Positions 42,051-49,643 of a DNA stretch of 64,000 nt are shown in pieces. Below the pieces are notes generated by a model. The model was not told the origin of the DNA. It did not search any database and saw only the letters and a program-made list of their open reading frames with translations. The stretch is taken from the NCBI GenBank assembly GCA_050696075.1, contig JBOGUF010000180.1:47071-111070 (forward strand), in the 5' to 3' direction. The first letter of the stretch is position 1. The number at the start of each line of letters is the position of its first letter. The DNA is from JBOGUF01 sp050696075. Its GTDB lineage: Bacteria > Chloroflexota > Chloroflexia > Thermomicrobiales > UBA6265. The translations under genes were made by a program, and so were the position numbers.

Positions 42051-42860
42051 ATGGCGGCAGAGGCCGAAGTATCTTCCGGCTCCAACTATCAGGTCCGCGC
42101 CCTCGAGCGGGCGCTGGACATCCTGGGCGCTTTCAGCGTGGCGACGCCGGAGTTGTCGATCACGAAGTTGGCGGACCTAGCCGGTCTACCCAAGTCGACG
42201 GTCATCCGTTTGGTCTCGATCCTGGTCGAGCGGCGCTACCTCGAACGCGTGCCGGAGACAGAACTGCTGCGCATCGGCGTCCGCCTCTTCGAGATCGGCA
42301 CTATCTACATCCAAACGACGTCACTGGAGACGGAGGCGCGACCGATCATGGCCCGACTGGCGACCGAGACCGGACAGACGGCCAACCTGGGTGTCCTGGA
42401 TCAGGGCGATCTGGTCCACATCGCGATCGAGGCACCCGACCGGCCGCTCCGCTACTGGGCGACGATCGGCAAGCGGGAGGACGCGCACTACACCGGCCTC
42501 GGTAAGGTGCTACTCGCCGCCCTAACCGACAGCGAGCTCGCGCGACACCTGGCCGGCCACGCCCTTGTCCAAAAAACGGAGAAGACGATCACCGACTGGG
42601 TGGATTTGCGAACGGAGTTGGCCCGCGTCCGTCAGCAGGGTTACGCCCTGGACGACGAGGAATCGACCCTCGGTATCCGCTGCATTGCTGTCCCGGTGAT
42701 CGACCAATCGGGCAAGACGGTCGCGGCGGTCAGCATCTCGGGGAGCAAGGCAGAGTTCGCGGACGGCGTGATGCCGGCCTACGTGGCGGCGGTCGTCCGC
42801 ACCGGCCGCGAGATCTCGCGCCGGTTGGGCAGCGGCGCCGGCGTCGCTGTCCGCGACTGA
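42051..42860 (+). CDS. IclR family transcriptional regulator
   Basis: A 269-residue regulator. The N-terminal winged helix (about residues 12-75: VRALERALDILGAFS, LSITKLADLAGLPKSTVIRL) precedes the IclR effector domain (GLGKVLLAALTD, STLGIRCIAVPVID, AAVSISGSKAEF). It is embedded in the sugar cluster after the deacetylase fusion. The TGGA-N7-TCCA palindrome at the cluster promoter is a suitable target. ATG 42051 was chosen; an upstream in-frame start overlaps the preceding gene without a ribosome site. Confidence 0.92.
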   Translation: MAAEAEVSSGSNYQVRALERALDILGAFSVATPELSITKLADLAGLPKSTVIRLVSILVERRYLERVPETELLRIGVRLFEIGTIYIQTTSLETEARPIMARLATETGQTANLGVLDQGDLVHIAIEAPDRPLRYWATIGKREDAHYTGLGKVLLAALTDSELARHLAGHALVQKTEKTITDWVDLRTELARVRQQGYALDDEESTLGIRCIAVPVIDQSGKTVAAVSISGSKAEFADGVMPAYVAAVVRTGREISRRLGSGAGVAVRD

Positions 42861-42875
42861 TCGAAAGGATGCGTC

Positions 42876-43967
42876 GTGCCCATCATTAGGGTCGGGGTTA
42901 TCGGCTTGGGCCAGGGCCGCGCCCACACCCGAGCCTTCCAAACGATCGATGACAGTCGCGTCGTCGCCATCTGCGATCGCGACCGCCAACTCGCCGAGCG
43001 GGCAGCCCGAGAACTTGAGGTCCCTCGCGCCTACGGCGACCTCGACGCGATTCTCGCCGATCGCGAGGTCGATCTGGTCGTGATCGCGACGCCGGACCAC
43101 CTGCACGGCCGCCACGCGATTGCCGCACTCGAAGCCGGCAAGCACGTCCTCTCCGAAATCCCGATGGCGCTGACCGTCGAGGAGTGCCGGCGCATCCTCA
43201 CGCTGACGCACGCCTCCGGCCTGAAGTATCAGATGGGCAACCAGGTCCGTTACGCCCACTGCTTGCAAGATGCCAAGCGCCTGGCCGGGGAGGGCGTCTT
43301 TGGCGAGATCTTCTATGGCGAAGGGGAGTACCTGCACACGATGAAGGACGTGATGCGCCGCCATGGCGACGACCACTGGCGGGTGGACCTGAAGAAGCCG
43401 CAGACGACCCTCCTCGGTGGCGGACCCCACGCCATCGACACGCTGCGCTGGCTGATGGGCGTGCGCTTCGTCAGCGCCCAGGCGTTCCACGCCGAACAGG
43501 TCACGCGCTGGGGCACGATCCATACGACCGCCGCGCTCTTCAAGGCCGACACCGGCGCCGTCGCCAAGGTGACCGTCTCATACGGCATGGCCCGCCCCTA
43601 TTGCCTCTACTACTCGGTCTACGGCACCGAGGGCAGCTTCGAGCGGACGCGGGATCAAGGCCCGATGGCCGAGGAGACGACAAATCTGTACGCCCACGAG
43701 CGCCTCTCCGGCAGCGACCGGATGATCCCGGTCTGCCTCGCCAACTTCTCGAACCCGCGCCTTGCTCGCCGCGGCGTCGCCATGGGTGCCGGGCACGGCA
43801 CGATGGAGTACGAGCAAGCCGCCGACCTCCTCGACGCCATCATCCACGACCGCGAGCCGTCGCTGGGCCCTGCCGAAGCCGCCACCTCAATCGTGCCCGC
43901 GATTTATGCGCTCGAGTCAGCCAGTCAAGGTGGCGGGCTGGTCGAGATTCCGTCGCTCGATGGATGA
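42876..43967 (+). CDS. Gfo/Idh/MocA family oxidoreductase
   Basis: A 363-residue NAD(P)-dependent oxidoreductase with an N-terminal Rossmann fold (VGVIGLGQGRAHTRAF) and a C-terminal alpha/beta substrate domain. The usual E-K-P motif after the nucleotide domain reads S-E-I-P (KHVLSEIPMALTVEE), so the common catalytic Lys is absent. GGGPHAIDTLRWLMG is the conserved substrate-domain His motif. It lies 15 bases after the IclR gene and probably oxidises or epimerises the imported sugar or a derivative. The stop overlaps the start of the ART-like gene by eight bases. Confidence 0.9.
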   Translation: MPIIRVGVIGLGQGRAHTRAFQTIDDSRVVAICDRDRQLAERAARELEVPRAYGDLDAILADREVDLVVIATPDHLHGRHAIAALEAGKHVLSEIPMALTVEECRRILTLTHASGLKYQMGNQVRYAHCLQDAKRLAGEGVFGEIFYGEGEYLHTMKDVMRRHGDDHWRVDLKKPQTTLLGGGPHAIDTLRWLMGVRFVSAQAFHAEQVTRWGTIHTTAALFKADTGAVAKVTVSYGMARPYCLYYSVYGTEGSFERTRDQGPMAEETTNLYAHERLSGSDRMIPVCLANFSNPRLARRGVAMGAGHGTMEYEQAADLLDAIIHDREPSLGPAEAATSIVPAIYALESASQGGGLVEIPSLDG

Positions 43968-44331
43968 CATCTCTCCGGGCTCAACACAGATCTTTCGCGC
44001 GGTCGGCCTGAATGAAGCCCAAGACATCCTCGAATTCGGCGGCTTCAGGTGTCGTCCTGGGTACGGGTACGACGTCGGCAAATGGTTTGCCACATCGTTC
44101 GAGGATGCCGTGCGCTGGGGCCGAGCGTTCCAGCGATTCTCCCGGACACGGCCCTTTCGCATCGCGGCAGCCTGGCTTCCTGGTGATTATCTCGCTGAAG
44201 TCGAGTTTCACGAGCGGTGGGACGCCATCGGACCGGCTTACTACGTTCGCGAAGACCAGTTGCCTATACTTCGTCAGGCAGGCGCGGTCACCATCTTCGA
44301 CGCACTATTCGACGCGGAGGATGCCCGATGA
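43960..44331 (+). CDS. ADP-ribosyltransferase-like toxin candidate
   Basis: A 123-residue soluble protein. IFRAVGLNEAQDILEFGGF, then GKWFATSFEDAVRWGRAF, YLAEVEF and AYYVREDQLPIL resemble small RES/ART-fold proteins. In that reading Arg in FRAV, the Phe-Ala-Thr-Ser strand and the Glu in VREDQL take the catalytic positions. This is by eye only. It overlaps the oxidoreductase stop and is coupled (ATGA) to the EF-Tu-like gene. The tight pairing with a translation-factor-like domain invites a toxin/target-mimic idea, which is inference. Confidence 0.5.
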   Translation: MDDISPGSTQIFRAVGLNEAQDILEFGGFRCRPGYGYDVGKWFATSFEDAVRWGRAFQRFSRTRPFRIAAAWLPGDYLAEVEFHERWDAIGPAYYVREDQLPILRQAGAVTIFDALFDAEDAR

Positions 44332-44672
44332 CGCAATCTCCTGAAGAATTGGGGTACATCGAAGCTGAGCTAACGACGCGGCGAATGGAAGATGGGGGCC
44401 GCAACAATCCGATCAGGACGGGCTACCGTCCGAATTGGTGGTTACCCGGCGAAGCGGGTCACGTCTGGGCCGGCGGGACGGTTGAAGTCGTCGGCGCGGA
44501 AGAACTGGCGCTGGGCGCCACCGGGACGATTCGCATCTACCCATTCGTGCCGGAGGTCTGGGCGAAAGTCCGGGCCGGATCTCCATTAGAGATGTGCGAA
44601 GGGCCGGTCCTGGTCGGCAAGGGCACCGTGACCCGGGTGGTGCCCGCCGCCGTGCCCGTCGGCGCGCGATAG
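44328..44672 (+). CDS. EF-Tu C-terminal-like domain protein
   Basis: A 114-residue protein similar in layout to the isolated EF-Tu domain 3 beta barrel. Segments are PEELGYIEAELTT, GGRNNPIRTGYRPNWWLPG, LALGATGTIRIYPFVPEVW and LEMCEGPVLVGKGTVTRVV. It lacks the GTPase domain, so it is not a translation factor. The ATGA overlap with the ART-like gene implies joint expression. A truncated paralog lies at 35551. Stand-alone EF-Tu-like proteins of this size occur in Chloroflexota but their role is unknown. Confidence 0.62.
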   Translation: MTQSPEELGYIEAELTTRRMEDGGRNNPIRTGYRPNWWLPGEAGHVWAGGTVEVVGAEELALGATGTIRIYPFVPEVWAKVRAGSPLEMCEGPVLVGKGTVTRVVPAAVPVGAR

Positions 44673-44706
44673 ACCGCGGAATCTCGATTCAGGCGTCTGA
44701 GTCGGA

Positions 44707-45825
44707 TCACACCCGGTACCGCTCAACAACCTCCTCGTCGATCTCGATGCCCAACCCCGGCCCGTCCGGAATCCGCACCATCCCCTTCTCCAGCGGAAAC
44801 CGCTCGACCGTCAACGCTTGGTTCAAGGCGGTTTCCTGGACGCAGTACTCGAAGAAGGTGACGCGGGGCATGGCGGCCAGGACGTGCAATGAGGCGGCCT
44901 TGATGATGCCGGTGCTCCACGAGTGAGTGACGGTCATCACGCCGCGCAGGTCGGCCATCTGAGCGATTTTCAGGCACTCGCTGATGCCGCCGGCGCGGGT
45001 GACGTCGGGTTGAATGACGTCGACCTTGCCCCGATCCATCAGTTCGCGAAAGCCCCAGCGGGTCGCGTCCTCCTCGCCGGCCGCGATCCGGGTTTCGACC
45101 GCATCGGCCAACTTGGCGTAGCCGTCGAGGTCGTCCGGCATCAGCGGTTCCTCGATCCAGTACGGGCGGAACTCCTCTAAGCGACGGACCATGCCGATCG
45201 CGTGGTCGGCGTCCGGCCAGCCGAGGCCGATGTCGAAAAGAAGCTCGACGTCATCGCCCGCGGCCTGCCGGGCGGCGCGGGCGAGGGCAACGTCGAGTTG
45301 CGGATCGCGTCCCCACGGTCCCCAGCCGAGCTTGATCGCGGTGAAGCCGCGGGCGACGAGCTCGGACACGACGTCCGCGGTCCCCTCCGGCGTCTCCGGC
45401 ATCAAGGTGCTGGCGTAGGCGCGGATCGCGTCGCGGTGCGGACCGCCGAGAAGACGGGACACCGGCTGGCCGAGCGCCTTCCCCTTGATGTCCCAGAGGG
45501 CGATGTCAATCCCGCTCATGGCGTGGACGGCAGGACCGCGCCGGCCGTAGTAGATTGAACCGCGGTACATCTTTTCCCAGAGGCGGTCGATCTCGAGTGG
45601 ATTCTCACCGATGAGCAACGCGCGCAATCCGCTGGCAATCGCGTGCGACGGCGGCGCGTCGACGATCGCCTTGATCACCGGCGGCAGCGAATCGACCTCG
45701 CCGACGCCGGTGATCCCCTCGTCGGTGTGGACCCGGATTAAGAGCGCATCCTGACTGCCGTCCGCCTTGGAGACGTCCATCTCCGGCTGCCGCAGGATGA
45801 TCGCCTCGACGTCGGTGATTTTCAC
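44707..45825 (-). CDS. Mandelate racemase/muconate lactonizing enzyme family protein
   Basis: A 372-residue enolase-superfamily enzyme. Metal ligands are Asp in LLFDIGLGW, Glu in YWIEEPLMPDD and Glu in IAAGEEDATRWG. The catalytic Lys region is FTAIKLGWGPWG and the second base His is in VMTVTHSWSTG. Such proteins typically dehydrate sugar acids to 2-keto-3-deoxy acids. The KDPG-type aldolase at 52906 in the same region fits that product. GTG 45825 was chosen because AAGGGA lies upstream. It is divergent from the importer at 46089, with two operator-like palindromes between. Confidence 0.92.
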   Translation of the reverse strand: MKITDVEAIILRQPEMDVSKADGSQDALLIRVHTDEGITGVGEVDSLPPVIKAIVDAPPSHAIASGLRALLIGENPLEIDRLWEKMYRGSIYYGRRGPAVHAMSGIDIALWDIKGKALGQPVSRLLGGPHRDAIRAYASTLMPETPEGTADVVSELVARGFTAIKLGWGPWGRDPQLDVALARAARQAAGDDVELLFDIGLGWPDADHAIGMVRRLEEFRPYWIEEPLMPDDLDGYAKLADAVETRIAAGEEDATRWGFRELMDRGKVDVIQPDVTRAGGISECLKIAQMADLRGVMTVTHSWSTGIIKAASLHVLAAMPRVTFFEYCVQETALNQALTVERFPLEKGMVRIPDGPGLGIEIDEEVVERYRV

Positions 45826-45949
45826 GCGAGTTCCCTTCTGCGAATGGCGGTAAGGTCGGCGAGGGCGGCAGGGTGGCAGGGTGGCAAGGAAGCGATCGCC
45901 GACATCGTCTCCCTTTGCCGTCCTCGCCGATCTAGTCGCTCTGGCCTCC

Positions 45950-45968
45950 GTGTTCTCCATGCGGACAC
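45950..45968. promoter_or_regulatory. Operator-like palindrome 1
   Basis: GTGTTCTCCATGCGGACAC, an imperfect 19-bp inverted repeat. It matches a second copy centred 30 bp downstream, with shared core GTGT-N-CTC-N-ATG-N-G-N-ACAC. Confidence 0.55.
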
Positions 45969-45977
45969 GGACACCTA

Positions 45978-46006
45978 TTGTGTCCTCAATGAGAACACGA
46001 TAGAGT
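45978..46006 (+). promoter_or_regulatory. Possible promoter of importer operon
   Basis: TTGTGT (45978-45983), 17-base spacer, TAGAGT (46001-46006), 83 bases before the binding protein ATG. The spacer and -35 box are covered by the second palindrome. Confidence 0.42.
45980..45998. promoter_or_regulatory. Operator-like palindrome 2
   Basis: GTGTCCTCAATGAGAACAC, a 19-bp inverted repeat with one mismatched pair per arm. It lies exactly 30 bp from palindrome 1, on the same face of the helix, between divergent genes. A regulator from this cluster (IclR at 51967) is the obvious candidate. Confidence 0.6.
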
Positions 46007-46088
46007 ATCGGCACCTGGGCGTCAACGGCGTCATTTGCGTATCGAATCGGTCGTCCAACGATTCGTCCATCCAGACAGGAGGGGAATG

Positions 46089-47729
46089 ATGCATCACGAG
46101 TCCGAGCAGGCATACCTGAACGATGCGCTCCGCGGACGGCTCTCCCGCCGCGACCTCATGCGGTTCGCCACGGCCGTTGGATTAAGCGCGCCCGCCACCA
46201 ACGCCTTGTTGCGGCCGCACTCGGCGTCGGCCCACGCCCAAGAAGGGAGTCCGGTGGCCGCCACGGAGTGTACCGGCGCCATCGTCTGGGCGCTGGAGTC
46301 CGATCCGGTTAACTTGATCCCCTACGGCGGCGTTTCCACGTCGAACATGTGGGGCAAGGAGTTCATGTACGACTCCCTGCTCGAGTGGGACCAGGACCTC
46401 AACGTTCTCCCCGCCCTTGCCGAGTCGTTCGAAGCCGCGCCGGACGGCACCAGCTACACCTTCAGGCTGCGCCAGGGCGTGTTGTTCCACGACGGCGCGG
46501 AGATGACCGCGGCGGACGTCAAGTACTCCTTCGACATCGCCGTCAACCCACCGGCGCCAGGGATCCAGATCGCCTTCCTGGGCAATATCGCCGGCGCCGA
46601 GGTGGTCGACGATTACAGCGTCACGATCACGATGACCAAACCGGACCCGACGCTGGTCGGCGTCCTCGCCTGGGCGCGCTACACGCCGATTGTGCCGGAG
46701 GGGGTCTTCGACCGGATCAACGTCCTCAGCGAGGGGATCGGCACCGGTCCCTACCAACTGATCGAGTTCGTGCCGAACGATCGGGTGGTCTACGAGTGCT
46801 TCCCGGACTACTGGAAACCGGGTGTGCCCTGCATCAAAAACCTGACCCTGGAAGTCCTGCCGGACGAGCAGGCCCGCGTCGCCGCCCTGCGCTCCGGCGA
46901 GATCGACGGCTGCACCCTCTCGGCCGACGTGGCGCGCACGCTGGAGAACGACGAGAACGTCCAAATCCTGACCGGGCTCTTCGCCGCGCCGCGCGTGATC
47001 CACCTCAACACCGTCAACGACGTGCCGTGGCGCGATGAGCGGGTGCGGCAGGCGATCAGCGCCGCCATCGACCGGCAGGAGATCATCGACAACGTCTACG
47101 GCGGCCAAGCAGAGTTGACCGGCCCGGTACCGCCGGGCTACGGCGAGTGGCCGCTCCCGAACGACGAGCTCGCCCAATACTTCACCGTCGATCTCGACCG
47201 CGCCAGGCAGCTCATGTCCGATGCGGGATACGCCGAAGGTTTTAGCGTCTCCCTGCAAGCCATCTCAGCCCCGCGTGACTACACCCAAATCGCCGAGATT
47301 ATTCGCGAGCGTCTCTCCGTGTTGAATATCGACGTCGCGGTCGAACCGTTGGAGATCGGCACCTTCGCCGAGAACATCGGCAACGGCAACTTCGAGTGGG
47401 CGTCCACCGGGCGCGGCATGCGCGGCGATCCGAGCGGATTCCTCATCGACTACCGCACCGGAACATCGCTCAACGTCAAGTGGTTCGGCGACGGTTGGAC
47501 CAACGCGGAGGTCAACACCCTCTACGACGAAGCATTGGCGACGACCGATCAGGCAGCGCGCCTTGCAGCATACCACCGGATTCAGCACATCCTGCTTGAA
47601 GGCGCGGTGAACCTCTTCTCGGTCCAGCCGTACAAATTCCAGGTCGCCCGGTCGCGGGTAGAGGGGATGTACGTCTCGTATACCGACTTCAACCCTGGCC
47701 TGCGGACATCGTGCGTCGCGGAGGATTAG
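46089..47729 (+). CDS. Oligopeptide-type ABC substrate-binding protein
   Basis: A 546-residue SBP_bac_5 protein. The Tat motif LSRRDLMRFATAVGLSAPA follows about 18 residues; cleavage lies near SAHAQEG. The mature part has FHDGAEMTAADVKYSFDIAV, GTGPYQLIEFVPNDRV and VRQAISAAIDRQEII. Two adjacent ATGs occur; 46089 has better spacing (6 bases) to AGGAGG than 46086. It is divergent from the dehydratase and heads a two-permease operon. The ligand is likely a sugar-acid derivative or glycoconjugate given the surrounding enzymes (inference). Confidence 0.92.
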   Translation: MHHESEQAYLNDALRGRLSRRDLMRFATAVGLSAPATNALLRPHSASAHAQEGSPVAATECTGAIVWALESDPVNLIPYGGVSTSNMWGKEFMYDSLLEWDQDLNVLPALAESFEAAPDGTSYTFRLRQGVLFHDGAEMTAADVKYSFDIAVNPPAPGIQIAFLGNIAGAEVVDDYSVTITMTKPDPTLVGVLAWARYTPIVPEGVFDRINVLSEGIGTGPYQLIEFVPNDRVVYECFPDYWKPGVPCIKNLTLEVLPDEQARVAALRSGEIDGCTLSADVARTLENDENVQILTGLFAAPRVIHLNTVNDVPWRDERVRQAISAAIDRQEIIDNVYGGQAELTGPVPPGYGEWPLPNDELAQYFTVDLDRARQLMSDAGYAEGFSVSLQAISAPRDYTQIAEIIRERLSVLNIDVAVEPLEIGTFAENIGNGNFEWASTGRGMRGDPSGFLIDYRTGTSLNVKWFGDGWTNAEVNTLYDEALATTDQAARLAAYHRIQHILLEGAVNLFSVQPYKFQVARSRVEGMYVSYTDFNPGLRTSCVAED

Positions 47730-47748
47730 CGACAGCCCTGGGCAGCGC

Positions 47749-48699
47749 ATGGCCAAGTACGTTCTTAGACGAATTCTCATGCTCATCCCGACCTTGATCG
47801 GGATGAGCGTGCTCATCTTTCTGATGTTGCGGTTGCTGCCGGGGGATATCGTCGACATCATTGCCGGGGCGGACCCGCAGGCGGACGACGCGGCGCGACA
47901 GAAGCTACGTGAAGCGATGGGCCTGTCTGACCCGATTCCGATGCAGTACGTCAAGTGGCTGGGCGACCTGCTGCAAGGGGATCCAGGGACGTCGCTGCGT
48001 TCGGGCAAGCCGGTCGGGGAGTTGCTGCTGAACAGCCTTCCGATCACGATCGAACTGGCGTTCCTGGCGGTGATCATCGCCACGGTCGTCGCCATTCCGC
48101 TCGGCGTGATCTCGGCGGTGCGGCGGGATACGGCGCTCGACTTCTCGTCGCGGGTGGCGGGGCTGGTCGGTCTCTCCCTGCCGAGCTTTTGGATCGCGAC
48201 GCTGATCCTGCTCTTTACCTCCAAGGTCTTCGAGTGGGTGCCGTCGATCCGCTACATCTCGCTCTTCGACGACCTTTGGGGCAATATCAAGCAGATGTTT
48301 TTGCCGGCCCTCGCCATCGCCATTCAGCTCATGGCGATCATCATGCGGATGACGCGCACAACGATGCTCGAAGTCCTGGGCCAGGATTACGTGCGCACCG
48401 CGCGGGCGAAAGGGCTGCGCGACCGGATCGTCGTCTACCGCCACGCGCTACGCAACGCGCTGATCCCGGTCATCACCGTGATCGGCTTCCAACTCGGCGC
48501 GTTGATGGGCAGCTCCGCCATCGTCGAGGTCGTCTTCGGCCTCAACGGCATCGGCTACACCCTGCTCCAGGCGATCTTCAACCGCGACTACCCATTGGTT
48601 CAGGCGGCGACGCTCTATTTGGCGGTCGTCTACGTCCTGATCAACCTCGTCGTCGACGTGCTCTACGTCTACCTCGATCCACGGATCAAACAGGGATGA
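47749..48699 (+). CDS. Oligopeptide-type ABC permease (DppB class)
   Basis: A 316-residue permease. The first helix is LMLIPTLIGMSVLIFLMLRL, then PGDIVDIIAGADPQ. The ATPase-contact loop is DYVRTARAKGLRDRIVVYRH, and the end YVYLDPRIKQG is typical. Its stop overlaps the next ATG (ATGA), so the two permeases are coupled. Confidence 0.93.
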   Translation: MAKYVLRRILMLIPTLIGMSVLIFLMLRLLPGDIVDIIAGADPQADDAARQKLREAMGLSDPIPMQYVKWLGDLLQGDPGTSLRSGKPVGELLLNSLPITIELAFLAVIIATVVAIPLGVISAVRRDTALDFSSRVAGLVGLSLPSFWIATLILLFTSKVFEWVPSIRYISLFDDLWGNIKQMFLPALAIAIQLMAIIMRMTRTTMLEVLGQDYVRTARAKGLRDRIVVYRHALRNALIPVITVIGFQLGALMGSSAIVEVVFGLNGIGYTLLQAIFNRDYPLVQAATLYLAVVYVLINLVVDVLYVYLDPRIKQG

Positions 48700-49613
48700 G
48701 CGCGACGGGCGACAGGCGACAGGCGTCAGGCGTCAGGAGCGACGGCGCGGTGACTCTGGCAATTCCCGTTCGGCCGACGCGGAATTGGTGGTCGTTGCCG
48801 CACCGGTGGCGGAATCCGATCGGGATCGTCGGGGCGATTGTCGTCCTGCTGACGATCCTGATCGCGGTCGCGGCGCCGTTGATCGCACCCTACGACCCGG
48901 ACGCCCAGGAAAGCGAGCGTTTACTCCGCCCGAGTTGGGACAACTTGATGGGGACCGACGAGCTGGGCCGTGACACCTTCTCGCGCATCGTCTTCGGGGC
49001 GCGGGTGTCGTTGCAAGTCGGCATCATCTCGGTCCTCGTGGCTCTGGTCGTCGGCGCGGCCCTCGGCGTCCTCGCTGGCTTCTTCGGCGGGCGGCTCGAT
49101 GGCTGGCTCATGCGGGTCGTGGACATTCTCTTCGCTTTCCCCGGCCTGGTGCTGGCGATCGTCATCGCCGGCCTGCTCGGACCGAGCCGCAACAACGCGA
49201 TGATCGCGATCGGGGTGATCTACGCGCCAGCCTTCGCCCGGGTCATCCGCGGCTCGGTCCTCTCGGTGATGAGCGAGCCGTACATCGAAGCGGGCCGGGT
49301 GATGGGCGCCACCAGCAGTCGCCTCATCCGGCAGCACGTCCTGCCGAACATCGTCGCGCCCTTGATCGTGATGGCGACCGTCTACCTTTCGAGCGCCCTC
49401 CTGGCCGAAGCCGGCCTCAGCTTCCTCGGCTTGGGCACGCAACCGCCGGAGCCGTCCTGGGGCGGCATGCTCAACATCGCCCGCACCTACATGGAGATCA
49501 CGCCCTGGATGGCAATCTTCCCTGGGCTGGCGATCATGATCGTCGTCCTCGGCTTCAACTTCCTCGGCGACGGCCTGCGGGACGTGCTCGACCCGCGGCT
49601 ACGGGAACGGTAG
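48696..49613 (+). CDS. Oligopeptide-type ABC permease (DppC class)
   Basis: A 305-residue permease with six helices after a basic N-terminus. Hallmarks are NLMGTDELGRDTFSRIVFG, the loop PYIEAGRVMGATSSRLIRQH and LSFLGLGTQPPEPSWGG. Residues about 3-14 are encoded by five heptamer units, so the repeat has been translated into the cytosolic tail. No ATPase genes follow; the next gene is a hydrolase 30 bases downstream. Confidence 0.92.
   Translation: MSATGDRRQASGVRSDGAVTLAIPVRPTRNWWSLPHRWRNPIGIVGAIVVLLTILIAVAAPLIAPYDPDAQESERLLRPSWDNLMGTDELGRDTFSRIVFGARVSLQVGIISVLVALVVGAALGVLAGFFGGRLDGWLMRVVDILFAFPGLVLAIVIAGLLGPSRNNAMIAIGVIYAPAFARVIRGSVLSVMSEPYIEAGRVMGATSSRLIRQHVLPNIVAPLIVMATVYLSSALLAEAGLSFLGLGTQPPEPSWGGMLNIARTYMEITPWMAIFPGLAIMIVVLGFNFLGDGLRDVLDPRLRER
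48702..48736. repeat. GCGACAG/GCGTCAG heptamer array inside coding sequence
   Basis: Five exact-register units: GCGACGG, GCGACAG twice, GCGTCAG twice. It starts six bases after the ATG of the DppC-class permease and encodes its variable N-terminal tail. Confidence 0.82.
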
Positions 49614-49643
49614 GGTGGATGGATTCCACGGCAAGGGGGAAGG

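Noticed and set aside
45861..45895. GGCAGGGT direct repeat as part of the heptamer family
   Set aside because: The unit here is 8 bases, so it does not share the 7-bp register.
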